64,000 nt of DNA from Papillibacter cinnamivorans DSM 12816 (GCF_900176335.1 NZ_FWXW01000012.1:1-64000); one strand, 5' to 3'; shown: positions 44,795 through 53,644, counted from the stretch's first letter. Made by a program: numbers and translations. Notes: generated by a model from the letters alone, not told the origin.

Positions 44795-46201
44795 TTATTC
44801 GAACTGCCGTTTTGTGTGATGCCCGATGTCCATGGGATATTCCCCGCTGAAGCAGGCGGTGCAGAAGGGAAGGGAGGATTTTGAGCAGGCCGACTCGACC
44901 CCCTCGATGCTGATGTACTGCAGACTGTCGGCTCCGATGTGCTTGGTGATGTCGGCGATGGACATCTGATTTGCCACCAGCTTTTCCTCGTCGTCGATAT
45001 CCGTGCCGAAATGGCAGGAGTGCCGGAAGGGAGGAGAGGAGACCCGCATGTGGACCTCTTTCGCTCCCACCGATTTCATCATTTTTATAATCTTGGCGCT
45101 GGTGGTTCCCCGGACGATGGAGTCGTCCACCAAAACCACCCGTTTGCCTTCGATGTTGGCTTTCAGGGGATTGAGCTTCAGCCTCACGGCCATGTCCCGC
45201 TGTGTCTGGGAGGGAAAGATGAAGCTGCGCCCGATATACCGGTTTTTCGTGAAGCCCGGTACACAGGGAATGCCGCTCTGATAGGCGTATCCCATTGCGG
45301 CCTCCAGGCCGCTGTCGGGAACGCCGCATACGATATCCGCCTCCACCGGGTCTTCCTTGGCAAGCTGGATCCCCATGTTGAAGCGGGCCTCATAGACGCT
45401 GAGATTGTCGATAATGGAATCGGAGCGGGCAAAGTAGATATATTCGAAAATGCAGAAGCTCTTCCGGTCGGATTCGATCACCATGGAAGACTCCAGATTG
45501 CCGTTTCTGTCGATGGCGATCATTTCACCCGGGAGGACGTCCCGGACAAACTCAAAGCCCGCGCAGTCCAGCGCGCAGCTTTCCGAGGCGACGGCCCACC
45601 CGTGCTTGTTTTTCCCCAGGCACAGGGGGCGGAAACCAAAACCGTCCCGCACGGCGATGAGCTTGTTCTTGCTGGACAGGATGACCAGAGAAAAAGAGCC
45701 CCGCAGCTGGTTGACCGCGTTGATCACCGCCTGCTCGATGGAGTCCGTGTTAAGAGCCTCGTAGGCGATGAGGGAGGAGATGACCTCCGAGTCGTTGGTG
45801 GCCGCGAAGTCGCAGCCGTAGGATTTAAGCCGCGATTTGATTTCCGCGGCGTTCACGATATTGCCGTTGTGGGCCGTGGCGATCCGGCCCCGGAGATATT
45901 CCGTAAGGATCGGCTGGGTGTTTTCCTTGGTGTTGGTGCCCGTAGTGGAATAGCGCACGTGCCCGATGGCAAACTCCGCTCCCGGCATCTTGCCCAGGAC
46001 CGACTGGGTGAACACTTCGCTCACCAGGCCCACATTCTTATGGTACAGGATCGCGCTGCCTTTGAGCACCGCAATTCCCGCCCCCTCCTGACCCCGGTGC
46101 TGCAGGGCGGACAGGGCGTTGTATGTGAGGCCTGCGGCTTCGTCGGTGTTGATCTTGACGCCGAAGACGCCGCATTCCTCCCTGACTTTATCCTTGTCCA
46201 T
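44795..46201 (-). CDS. purF: Amidophosphoribosyltransferase
   Basis: 468-aa first enzyme of purine synthesis, making phosphoribosylamine from PRPP and glutamine. After the short propeptide MDKDKVREE the mature N-terminus would be Cys10 (ECGVFGV), the class II glutaminase nucleophile. Other blocks are LQHRGQEGAGIAV, the PRPP loop VVLVDDSIVRGTTS and cysteine pairs near the C-terminus that usually ligate a [4Fe-4S] cluster. The open frame runs far upstream; the ATG at 46201 has GGTGG in place. It is 119 bases downstream of the ANTAR gene with no terminator seen between them. Confidence 0.95.
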   Translation of the reverse strand: MDKDKVREECGVFGVKINTDEAAGLTYNALSALQHRGQEGAGIAVLKGSAILYHKNVGLVSEVFTQSVLGKMPGAEFAIGHVRYSTTGTNTKENTQPILTEYLRGRIATAHNGNIVNAAEIKSRLKSYGCDFAATNDSEVISSLIAYEALNTDSIEQAVINAVNQLRGSFSLVILSSKNKLIAVRDGFGFRPLCLGKNKHGWAVASESCALDCAGFEFVRDVLPGEMIAIDRNGNLESSMVIESDRKSFCIFEYIYFARSDSIIDNLSVYEARFNMGIQLAKEDPVEADIVCGVPDSGLEAAMGYAYQSGIPCVPGFTKNRYIGRSFIFPSQTQRDMAVRLKLNPLKANIEGKRVVLVDDSIVRGTTSAKIIKMMKSVGAKEVHMRVSSPPFRHSCHFGTDIDDEEKLVANQMSIADITKHIGADSLQYISIEGVESACSKSSLPFCTACFSGEYPMDIGHHTKRQFE

Positions 46202-46320
46202 AAAAAACCACCGTGCCTTTCGGGGCGCCCGGATGGACACTGAGACGCCCGCAGTAATCTGAGTTCTGAAATATCTGATCTGGCTCGGCCGCAGGTCTGG
46301 TTCTATCCGCTGTGCCGATT

Positions 46321-46893
46321 CTACCTGCTCTCGTAAGTCATCAGAATCTTTTTGGCAATATCCCGCTTCGGCATGCGCATGTCCATGGCGTGCTTCTCGA
46401 TGTACCGGTGCGCCTGGGGCTCCGTCAGATTGAGATACTGGATCAAAACGCACTTGGCCCGGTCCACCAGACGCATGTCCTCAATTTTATTCTGAAGGCG
46501 GGCGTTTTCGTTTTGCAAACCCAGAAGCCTTTTTCGGGAGGCGGAGATGACTTTCATTGACTGGAAAAAGAGCTGACGGCTCACGGGCTTGGGAACCACC
46601 ACGATCCCGTAGTCCTCCACCTTTTCCGATACCTGGTCGGCAAGTTCGCTTTTTACAAAAAGGATGATGCCGGCGGAAGTGCTCTGGGTGAGGGAAAGGG
46701 CAAGCTCATGGCCAAATTCGTCCTTCAGCGGCGTGTTGATGAGTATGATGTCGAAGCTGCTGTCAATGAGAATGCGGCGCGCCTCTCCCCCGTCGGAAAC
46801 GGTTACAATCCGTTCAAAAGAGCCCGCCGTCAATAATTCCTTGATAAAAACGCCGCCTTTTTCGGTGCTTGACACCACCAGCAGATTATCCAT
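46321..46893 (-). CDS. ANTAR-domain RNA-binding antiterminator, NitR/GlnR-like
   Basis: 190-aa response-regulator-like protein. A receiver-like domain (about 1-115) keeps LLVVSSTEKGG and FDIILINTP but lacks a clear phosphorylation pocket. A coiled segment (LLGLQNENARLQNKIEDM) leads to a C-terminal ANTAR three-helix domain (about 130-185) with the pattern RAKCVLIQYLNLTEPQAHRYIEKHAMDMR. ANTAR domains bind paired hexaloop RNA hairpins and prevent intrinsic termination. It lies 36 bases after glnA, the arrangement known for clostridial glnA-nitR pairs. Targets inferred here are the leaders of gltB1, glnN and amt. The ATG at 46893 is favoured over the GTG at 46899. Confidence 0.9.
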   Translation of the reverse strand: MDNLLVVSSTEKGGVFIKELLTAGSFERIVTVSDGGEARRILIDSSFDIILINTPLKDEFGHELALSLTQSTSAGIILFVKSELADQVSEKVEDYGIVVVPKPVSRQLFFQSMKVISASRKRLLGLQNENARLQNKIEDMRLVDRAKCVLIQYLNLTEPQAHRYIEKHAMDMRMPKRDIAKKILMTYESR

Positions 46894-46929
46894 GCGCACC
46901 AGCCCTTTCGCCCAGAGTGGGAGCCAACT

Positions 46930-48246
46930 TCAAACCACTTCGAAATACTGCTCCAAATCAAACTGGTGCTGGTTTTCGGCCTGCGCGGCCGCGGTGCTTT
47001 CAAAGCGCTTTGCGTCGAAATAACTGGCGAGAAGATCCCCCGGAAGATACTTGCGGATAAATTCGCTCTTTTCTGCGAGTCCCAGGGCGGCATCCAGATT
47101 GACAGGAAGGGTGGAAACGGACGATTTCCCGGCGTCTGCGGGCGCGGCAAGCTCGCCGGCAGACTCCCGGAGCGCAAGCTTCTTTTCAATTCCGGCAAGT
47201 CCGGCCTGGAGGAGAAGGGTAAAAGCCAGATGAGGGTTGCAGGCAGGATCGGGAGAGCGAAGCTCCATGCGGCTGTATTCCCCCTGAGCTTCGGGAAGGC
47301 GCACCAGCTGCGTCCGGTTCTGAACGGACCAGGCCACGTACCTGGGGGCCGAGCAGTGTCCCAGACGGAGATAGGAATTGGTCAAAGGATTCAAAAAGGC
47401 GGTGATTTCCGGAACGCGGTTTAAAATGCCCTCCAGGAAATACCCCGAGTCGGAATCCGGCTTGAAGTGCTTTTTGTCGAACAGATTAATTCCGTCGCGA
47501 AACAGCGACAGGTTGATGTGCAGCCCGCTCCCGTCCTCGTTCACCAGCGGCTTGGGAAGAAACGAAGCGTACAGCCCGTTTCGGGCCGCAATCGTTTTGA
47601 CCACCGATTTGAAAGTGACCAGATTGTCCGCCGCGGAACAGATGTCACTGAAGCGGAAGGTGATCTCGTTTTGCCCCGGGCCCTGCTCATGGTGGGAACA
47701 CTCCGGGTAGATGCCCATTTCCTCCAGCGTCAGACAGATCTCACGGCGCACGTTTTCCCCCTTGTCCAGGGGAGCGATGTCGCAGTACCCGGCGCTGTCC
47801 TGCGGATCCAGGGTGGGAGCCCCGTTTTCGTCCATCTTGAACAGATAGAATTCGCTCTTGGCCCCCGCCCGGCAGTCAAGCCCCAGGGCCTCGGCCCGGT
47901 CCGCCACCTGGCGCAGCAGGCTGCGGCCGTCGCATTCGAAAGGGGTTCCGTCCGCCCGGCGGATGCTGCAGAACATGCGGATGACCCGCCCATGGGAGGG
48001 TCGCCAGGGAAGAATGGAGAGGGTGGCGGGGTCCGGGACAAGAAAGAGGTCGGAACGGTCCACGTTGTCGAACCCCCGCACCGCGGACGCGTCGAAGGAG
48101 ATGCCCTGCTCAAAGGCCCGCTTTAGATCTCCGGGCATGACGGAGATATTTTTCATGGTCCCGAATATGTCGCAGAATGCAAGGCGGATAAACTTGATGT
48201 CATTTTCCTCCGTATACTGCAATACTTCCGACACGGTGTAGTTCAT
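46930..48246 (-). CDS. glnA: Glutamine synthetase, type I
   Basis: 438-aa GS-I, close to the Bacillus/clostridial GSI-alpha size. It joins ammonia to glutamate using ATP. Blocks visible: IRLAFCDIFGTMKNIS at the N-terminus, AKSEFYLF, HHEQGPGQNEI, LPKPLVNEDGSGLHINLS and NRTQLVRLPEAQGEYSRMELRSPDP. The adenylylation-site context of proteobacterial GS is absent, as expected. GGAGG is 8 bases before the ATG at 48246. It follows gltB3 after a 244-base gap and precedes the ANTAR gene, so supply enzyme and regulator share a transcript. Confidence 0.95.
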   Translation of the reverse strand: MNYTVSEVLQYTEENDIKFIRLAFCDIFGTMKNISVMPGDLKRAFEQGISFDASAVRGFDNVDRSDLFLVPDPATLSILPWRPSHGRVIRMFCSIRRADGTPFECDGRSLLRQVADRAEALGLDCRAGAKSEFYLFKMDENGAPTLDPQDSAGYCDIAPLDKGENVRREICLTLEEMGIYPECSHHEQGPGQNEITFRFSDICSAADNLVTFKSVVKTIAARNGLYASFLPKPLVNEDGSGLHINLSLFRDGINLFDKKHFKPDSDSGYFLEGILNRVPEITAFLNPLTNSYLRLGHCSAPRYVAWSVQNRTQLVRLPEAQGEYSRMELRSPDPACNPHLAFTLLLQAGLAGIEKKLALRESAGELAAPADAGKSSVSTLPVNLDAALGLAEKSEFIRKYLPGDLLASYFDAKRFESTAAAQAENQHQFDLEQYFEVV

Positions 48247-48341
48247 TTGTGAAACCTCCTGTGTATCCCCGGACCGTAACGGTTCCGGCATGATTTTCCA
48301 TCGGGATTCCGGAGAGCCGGAGAAGCGAATTTGGATAATAA

Positions 48342-48386
48342 ATGGACAAATCTTAATTCCGGAGCCTGCCGTAAGGATTTGTCCAT
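48342..48386 (-). promoter_or_regulatory. Hairpin in the glnA leader
   Basis: 11-bp stem ATGGACAAATC/GATTTGTCCAT with a 23-base loop, followed on the minus strand by TTATTATCC. It may be an attenuator or stability hairpin. It lacks the AANGRN hexaloop found at gltB1, glnN and amt. Confidence 0.4.
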
Positions 48387-48445
48387 AATCATACCAAAAT
48401 GGTGATTGACATGACGGCCGTGCGGGCATTAAACGTCCGCGGACC

Positions 48446-48481
48446 AATACTAGTATCCCTTTTCATAGGGATACTAGTATT
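48446..48481. repeat. 15-bp perfect inverted repeat between gltB3 and glnA
   Basis: AATACTAGTATCCCT with its exact complement and a six-base loop, ten bases after the gltB3 stop. No T-run follows on the minus strand, so it is more likely an mRNA processing or protection hairpin than a terminator. Confidence 0.6.
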
Positions 48482-48490
48482 ATATACTAT

Positions 48491-49216
48491 TTAATTTTGA
48501 GTATAAAGCTGTTTGTATGGATTTTTCGTATCCGGAGTTAAAATTATAAAGGGCTTTTCGAGGATTTTTTCGACGTTTTCGTCAAATAACGTACAAAATT
48601 CCTCCAAATAAGGTTGGATCTGCGCAAGATCCGCCCGGGTGGCCTTCTTAACCACCACCTGACGGGGAAGATCCTTCGGCGCCTCGTCGGTGCGGAGGAA
48701 GACCTTTCCCCCGTGCATCCCCGTGGAACAGAAATTGCCCACGGGAAGCTTCCCCTCGCTCCCCAGGCCCAGGACGATGATAATTCCCCCCGCCTGGTAT
48801 TCCCCCAGGAAGCTTCCGGTGCTGCCGCCGATCACAATGACCGGGACCTTGTCCTTATACTCCTTCATGTGGATGCCGGCCCGGTATCCGGTGTTGCCGT
48901 GGACGTAAATCTTGCCGCCCCGCATGGCGTAACCTGTGGCGTCCCCCGCGGAGCCGTGAATGACGATAGTCCCGTCGTTCATGGTGTCGCCGGTGGCGTC
49001 CTGCGCGTTGCCGCAGACCACGATATTGCTGCTGTCCAGATAGGCGCCCAGGGCGTTCCCCGGGACACCTTGGATGGTGATGGTCCGGCGGCCCAGGACC
49101 CCGCTGCCGATATACCGCTGACCCAGCGCTCCCTTGACGGTGATCTCCGAATCCTCCGAAGCCTTGATACGGGCGTTGAGTTCTTTAAAGTGCAGGTTTC
49201 GAGCGTTGATGATCAT
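48491..49216 (-). CDS. Glutamate synthase GXGXG-domain subunit (GltB3)
   Basis: 241-aa right-handed beta-helix protein equal to the C-terminal domain of the glutamate synthase large subunit. Repeated Gly-rich turns are visible (GALGQRYIGSGVLGRRT, GNAQDATGDTMNDGT, GSAGDATGYAMRGGK, GNTGYRAGIHMKEY), giving the GXGXG pattern. In split enzymes it assembles with the glutaminase (GltB1) and FMN (GltB2) subunits encoded upstream. Its start overlaps the oxidoreductase stop by 4 bases. Confidence 0.9.
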   Translation of the reverse strand: MIINARNLHFKELNARIKASEDSEITVKGALGQRYIGSGVLGRRTITIQGVPGNALGAYLDSSNIVVCGNAQDATGDTMNDGTIVIHGSAGDATGYAMRGGKIYVHGNTGYRAGIHMKEYKDKVPVIVIGGSTGSFLGEYQAGGIIIVLGLGSEGKLPVGNFCSTGMHGGKVFLRTDEAPKDLPRQVVVKKATRADLAQIQPYLEEFCTLFDENVEKILEKPFIILTPDTKNPYKQLYTQN

Positions 49217-50445
49217 TCCGCAGCACCGCCTAACATTATTTTCCGTTCTTTCCGCGAAAAGGCCAGCAGTTGGGGCCTCTCCTTAATTAAATCGTAGTCG
49301 ATGGAGGAAAGAGCCGTCTTATTTTTGATGAGGTTGGTATAGATGCCGGCCCTCGCCACGTCTCCCACCAGGATAAAGCCCCGCAGCCGGTTGTCGCTCG
49401 AGATCAGGCGCTTATAGGTTTCCTCGCCGGCGGAAATGTAGTCTTCTCCCTGATAGCTTCCCGCTGTAAGGACGTGGAGCCCGAAGAATCCGATGGCGTT
49501 CATGGCGATGGCCTTGTCGTAGACCGCCGTGCCCCCCGCCATGTTGATGCCCGCGCATTCCCCCTGCATGTATGCGTTGGGAAGCAGCGCAAGTACCCGG
49601 TGCTCTCCCGAGACCGCGTCCCGGCTTTCCGTGCAGTCTCCGGCGGCGAAGATGTCCGGCAGGGTGGTCCTGCAGGCGTCGTCCGTAACGATTCCGCGGT
49701 TTACGGCTCCCCCAGCGTCGGAAATGAGAGCGGTGTTGGGCCGGACGCCCACCGCCACGATGAGAATGTCGAAGGGGACCGTCTTACCGCTTGCAAGAAC
49801 GGCGGCATTTCCGGAAAACTCCTTCACGGAATCCGACAGAATAAAGCGGATATTGTGTCCCTCAATGTGCTTTTGCACAAGGGCCGCCGCGTCCGGATCC
49901 AGAATGCTGGGCAGAATATGGGGCGCCAGGTCCACCACGGTAAGCTCTCCCACCTTTGCGGCGATGCCCTCGGCGCACTTGAGACCGATGAGTCCTGCCC
50001 CCATGATGAGCACCCGTTTGTCCGGGGAGAGCTCTTTTTCCAGAGCCCGGGCGTCGTCCAGCGACATGAAGGTGAATTGACTGGAAACGCGGTCAAGTCC
50101 CGGGATGGGCGGAACGAAAGGCCTGGACCCGGTGGCCACCATCAGCCTGTCGTAGGGAATTTCGGTTCCGTCGGTCAGTCGGACGGTTTTGCCCTTGGGA
50201 TCGATGGCTGCCGCCGTCCGTCCGGGGAGAAATTCGCAGCCGTTGTCCTCGTAAAAGGAGGCCCTGCGATATTTCATTTTCTCCTCGTCCGTTTTGCCGT
50301 AGAGCAGGTAGGAGATCAGAGGGCGGGAATAGGTGTGATAGGGTTCGCTGGACAATACGGTGATTTTACCGGTTTTGTCCGCCTGGCGGATACCCTCCAC
50401 GCAGCCGACGCCGGCCGCGGAATTTCCGATGATAACATATTGCAT
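49213..50445 (-). CDS. FAD-dependent pyridine nucleotide-disulfide-type oxidoreductase
   Basis: 410-aa flavoprotein. The N-terminal FAD-binding YVIIGNSAAGVGCVEGIR, the NAD(P)-binding segment RVLIMGAGLIGLKCAEGIA near residue 145 and the second FAD motif IFAAGDCTES near residue 270 are clear. It resembles rubredoxin/nitrite reductase-type NADH oxidoreductases. Its place between the ferredoxin and GltB3 genes suggests it passes electrons between NAD(P)H and the glutamate synthase, replacing the GltD subunit. GAGGTG is 6 bases before the ATG at 50445; a GTG at 50454 lacks a site. Confidence 0.88.
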   Translation of the reverse strand: MQYVIIGNSAAGVGCVEGIRQADKTGKITVLSSEPYHTYSRPLISYLLYGKTDEEKMKYRRASFYEDNGCEFLPGRTAAAIDPKGKTVRLTDGTEIPYDRLMVATGSRPFVPPIPGLDRVSSQFTFMSLDDARALEKELSPDKRVLIMGAGLIGLKCAEGIAAKVGELTVVDLAPHILPSILDPDAAALVQKHIEGHNIRFILSDSVKEFSGNAAVLASGKTVPFDILIVAVGVRPNTALISDAGGAVNRGIVTDDACRTTLPDIFAAGDCTESRDAVSGEHRVLALLPNAYMQGECAGINMAGGTAVYDKAIAMNAIGFFGLHVLTAGSYQGEDYISAGEETYKRLISSDNRLRGFILVGDVARAGIYTNLIKNKTALSSIDYDLIKERPQLLAFSRKERKIMLGGAAE

Positions 50446-50450
50446 CCTCT

Positions 50451-50879
50451 TCACCTCTCTTCAAATACGATGGCCTGGTTGGGACAGCCCTTGACGCAGG
50501 CGGGGGTTCCGAAGGAGTTCTTGAGACACAGCTCGCACTTCTGGACGGCTCCGGTTTCCGAGGGCATGATGGCGCCGTAAGGGCAGGAGAGAATGCAGGT
50601 GTAGCAGCCCACGCATTTTTCCTTGTCGAAGGTGATGACGCCGTTTTCAATGTGCAGTGACCCGGTGATGCAGCCCTTGACGCACAGCGGTTCGTCGCAG
50701 TGCCGGCAGGAGACCGCGAAGCTCACCCCCGGCGCCTCCTCGATCCGGAGCCGCGGATTGATTTGGACGTCCTTCAGGGCCTTCACCATGTCTTTTATGC
50801 CGGAATTGGCAAAGGCGCAGTAGTATTCGCACAGGTGGCACCCAAGGCACCATTCTTCGTTCACATAGACCCGTTTCAT
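50451..50879 (-). CDS. Four-cluster [4Fe-4S] ferredoxin-type electron carrier
   Basis: 142-aa iron-sulfur protein of the HycB/CooF/DmsB type with cysteine groups WCLGCHLCEYYC, CRHCDEPLCVKGC, CVGCYTCILSCP and CELCLKNSFGTPACVKGCP. It should relay electrons between the flavoprotein and the FMN subunit of the split glutamate synthase. GGAGG lies 6 bases before the ATG. It is spaced 10 bases from gltB2 and 5 from the flavoprotein gene. Confidence 0.9.
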   Translation of the reverse strand: MKRVYVNEEWCLGCHLCEYYCAFANSGIKDMVKALKDVQINPRLRIEEAPGVSFAVSCRHCDEPLCVKGCITGSLHIENGVITFDKEKCVGCYTCILSCPYGAIMPSETGAVQKCELCLKNSFGTPACVKGCPNQAIVFEER

Positions 50880-50889
50880 CCTTCTCCTC

Positions 50890-52395
50890 CTATTCGCCGG
50901 CGTGCTTGATGCCCAGGATTTCCAGCTCTTTTTCCGTGAGCCCCACGCCCCGGAGCATCAGCCGGTTGCCCTTGAGGGCCTCGATGGAGTTGATGCCCAT
51001 GCCGCCCATCATTTCTTTGATTTCGTGGTCCCAGGCGGTGATGAGGTTAATGAGGCGCTTGTATCCCACGTTGGGGTTCAGACGCTTCACCAGCTCGGGC
51101 TTCTGGGTGGCGATGCCCCAGTTGCATTTTCCCGTCTGACAGGAGCGGCAGAGATGGCAGCCCAGGGCGAGAAGGGCCGCCGTTGCGATGTAGACCGCGT
51201 CCGCTCCCAGAGCCACCGCCTTGATGATGTCGGAACTGCTGCGGATGCTGCCGCCCACGACGATGGACACGTTGTCCCGGATGCCCTCCTGGCGCAGACG
51301 TTCGTCCACGCTGGCAAGGGCCAGCTCGATGGGGATTCCCACGTTGTCCCGGATCCGGGTAGGAGCCGCTCCCGTGCCGCCCCGGAAGCCGTCGATGGCG
51401 ATGATGTCCGCGCCGCTTCTGGCGATGCCGCTGGCGATGGCGGCCACGTTATGTACCGCCGCGATCTTCACGATCACCGGCTTTTTATAGTCCGTTGCCT
51501 CTTTGAGGGAGTCCACCAGCTGCCGCAGGTCCTCGATGGAGTAAATATCGTGGTGGGGAGCCGGGGAAATGGCGTCCGACCCCTCGGGGATCATCCTGGT
51601 GCGGGAAACGTCTCCCACGATTTTTTCTCCGGGAAGATGCCCGCCGATGCCGGGCTTTGCCCCCTGGCCCATCTTGATTTCGATGGCGGCGCCCGCCTCC
51701 AGGTAGTCCTTATAGACCCCGAAACGGCCGGAGGCCACCTGGACGATGGTATTTTTGCCGTATTTGTAGAAATCTTCGTGGAGGCCGCCCTCGCCGGTAT
51801 TGTAGTAAATCCCCAGCGCGGTGGCCGCCCGGGCCAGGCTCTCGTGGGCATTGTAGCTGATGGAGCCGTAAGACATGGCGGAGAACATGATGGGAACGGA
51901 AAGAGTAAGGTACGGGGAGAGGTTGTTCACCAGGTTGCCGTTTTTGTCCCGCTGGATTTCAGAGGACTTTTTCCCCAGGTAGACCTTGGTTTCCATGGGT
52001 TCCCGAAGAGGGTCGATGGAGGGGTTCGTCACCTGGGAGGCGTTGATGAGCATTTTGTCCCAGTAGACGGGGAAGGGGAGGGGATTTCCCATGGAGGACA
52101 GCAGCACGCCCCCGCTTTCCGCCTGGCGGTAGAGCTCCTTGATGATGGTGCCCGACCAGTTGCTGTTTTCCTTGAAGGTGTTGTCCGATTTGACGATCTT
52201 CAGGGCCCCGGTGGGGCAGAGGCTCACGCACCGCTGGCAGTCGACGCACTTGGAGCTGTCCGCCAGCATGAGGTTGCGGTCCTTGTCGTAACTGTGCACC
52301 TCGTTGGCGCACTGCCGCTCGCAGACGCGGCACTGGATGCACTTGTCCCTGTCCCGGACCACCTCGTAATCCGGGTAAAAATAGTTAACGGGCAT
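50890..52395 (-). CDS. Glutamate synthase FMN subunit with ferredoxin domain (GltB2)
   Basis: 501-aa central subunit. The N-terminal region holds two [4Fe-4S] motifs (CIQCRVCERQC and CVDCQRCVSLCP). The remainder is the FMN-binding barrel of glutamate synthase, with GQGAKPGIGGHLPGEK, SPAPHHDIYSIEDL and DGFRGGTGAAPTR, and a [3Fe-4S] type cysteine group CHLCRSCQTGKCNWG. It reduces 2-iminoglutarate formed from 2-oxoglutarate and ammonia. This is the archaeal/clostridial layout rather than the long bacterial GltB. GGAGG precedes the ATG, which overlaps gltB1 by 11 bases. Confidence 0.93.
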   Translation of the reverse strand: MPVNYFYPDYEVVRDRDKCIQCRVCERQCANEVHSYDKDRNLMLADSSKCVDCQRCVSLCPTGALKIVKSDNTFKENSNWSGTIIKELYRQAESGGVLLSSMGNPLPFPVYWDKMLINASQVTNPSIDPLREPMETKVYLGKKSSEIQRDKNGNLVNNLSPYLTLSVPIMFSAMSYGSISYNAHESLARAATALGIYYNTGEGGLHEDFYKYGKNTIVQVASGRFGVYKDYLEAGAAIEIKMGQGAKPGIGGHLPGEKIVGDVSRTRMIPEGSDAISPAPHHDIYSIEDLRQLVDSLKEATDYKKPVIVKIAAVHNVAAIASGIARSGADIIAIDGFRGGTGAAPTRIRDNVGIPIELALASVDERLRQEGIRDNVSIVVGGSIRSSSDIIKAVALGADAVYIATAALLALGCHLCRSCQTGKCNWGIATQKPELVKRLNPNVGYKRLINLITAWDHEIKEMMGGMGINSIEALKGNRLMLRGVGLTEKELEILGIKHAGE

Positions 52396-53485
52396 GTTCC
52401 GTTCCCTCCTTCAGAGTGACGATGACGGGCTCTCCGCCCTTGGGGGACCAGATTCGGTCCGGATGCGGCTCGATGGCCCGGATGGCGCATTCTTCGCTGG
52501 CCATATAGGCCATGTCTCCCTTTTCCGCCACCACCATGGAGCGCAGTTTCAGCCGGTCGTTGAGGGCCATCATGCCTCCGGTGAAGCCCAGCAGGATGGA
52601 AAACGGTCCGGTGATGAGAAGGCTGGGGAAGCGGTTTCTGAGGTACAGCAGCTTTTCCCGCTCTTTGGGATCCTTTCGGTCGATGGTGGACCAGAAAGAT
52701 GCCGCAATGGTGCTGGCCACCTCTTCCAGGGTGAGCCCCTGCCGGCGGTTGAGGTAATCTATAATATATGTAATGACCTCGGTGTCGGTGAGCAGGGTGC
52801 ATTTGTACCCGAACATTTCGATGTAGCGGCGGTTGGCGTCATAAGAGGAAATCTCTCCGTTGTGCACCACCGAGTAATCCAGCATGGCGAAGGGATGCGC
52901 GCCGCCCCACCAGCCGGGGGTGTTGGTGGGATACCGCCCGTGGGCCGTCCACCCGTAGCCGGCGTAGTCTCCCAAGCGGTAAAACTCTCCCACGTCCTCG
53001 GGAAATCCCACCGCCTTGAACACGCCCATGTTTTTCCCGCAGGAAAAGATATACGCGCCCTTGATCTGGGTATTGATGCGGATGACGCACCGGGCGGTGT
53101 ATTCCCGCTCGTCCAGCTGGCTGTCCGCCAGACGGGTGGGCATGGGAGACACGAAATACCGCCAGATCAGAGGCTCGTTGGTGATCTTGGGTGTTTTCTT
53201 GATGGGGATTTTGGAGAGGTTGACCACGTCGAAATGGTGATCCAGAAACCGCTCGCAGTTCTCCCGGGCCTCCATGGTGTCGTAAAACACATGGAATGCG
53301 TAAAGGTCCTTGTATTCCGGGTAAATTCCATAGCCGGCGAAACCGCCCCCCAGCCCGTTGCTGCGGTCGTGCATCGTGGCGATGGATTGGATCATCGTGT
53401 CCCCGGGGATCCGCTTGCCGTCTTTCGCGAAGATACCGGCAATGGCACATCCCGACGGAATCCTGACCTGGCCTTCTCTCTGCAT
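52385..53485 (-). CDS. Glutamate synthase glutaminase subunit (GltB1)
   Basis: 366-aa class II amidotransferase. After about 12 residues comes the catalytic Cys in PSGCAIAGIF, then SNGLGGGFAGYGIYP, GDYAGYGWTAHGRYPTNTPGWWGGAHPF and VVHNGEISSYDANRRY. It releases ammonia from glutamine for GltB2. The second ATG (53485) is taken because AGGAGG is 7 bases upstream; the ATG at 53491 touches the ribosome site. First gene of the gltB operon, controlled by an attenuator in its leader. The N-terminus before Cys13 must be removed for activity. Confidence 0.92.
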   Translation of the reverse strand: MQREGQVRIPSGCAIAGIFAKDGKRIPGDTMIQSIATMHDRSNGLGGGFAGYGIYPEYKDLYAFHVFYDTMEARENCERFLDHHFDVVNLSKIPIKKTPKITNEPLIWRYFVSPMPTRLADSQLDEREYTARCVIRINTQIKGAYIFSCGKNMGVFKAVGFPEDVGEFYRLGDYAGYGWTAHGRYPTNTPGWWGGAHPFAMLDYSVVHNGEISSYDANRRYIEMFGYKCTLLTDTEVITYIIDYLNRRQGLTLEEVASTIAASFWSTIDRKDPKEREKLLYLRNRFPSLLITGPFSILLGFTGGMMALNDRLKLRSMVVAEKGDMAYMASEECAIRAIEPHPDRIWSPKGGEPVIVTLKEGTEHAR

Positions 53486-53492
53486 CTCCATA

Positions 53493-53608
53493 CCTCCTGA
53501 AAATTAAAAAACGGGCATGAAAGGATGCAACCATTCTCCATGGTGCATCCTTTCATGAACCCCGTTGTTCACATGCCTCATTATAGAGGAATCGAAAGGC
53601 ACTGTCAA
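53493..53608 (-). promoter_or_regulatory. gltB1 promoter and ANTAR-type attenuator leader
   Basis: Minus strand: perfect promoter TTGACA (53603-53608), 17 bases, TATAAT (53580-53585). The transcript opens at once with the hairpin TGAAC-[AACGGG]-GTTCA (53571 to 53556). Its 3' flank is the beginning of the terminator 5' arm (53557 to 53540), which pairs with 53534-53516 and is followed by a six-T run and more T. AGGAGG (53493-53498) comes directly after. The hairpin and the full terminator cannot form together. Confidence 0.75.
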
Positions 53609-53644
53609 GTGGAAATGCAATAAAACTGCGGAGATCTTGCAAAA

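Noticed and set aside
48342-48386. glnA leader hairpin as a fourth member of the hexaloop regulon
   Set aside because: The loop is 23 bases, and the only inner hexaloop candidate (CAGGCT) lacks A at position 1; no shared arm with a clear terminator.
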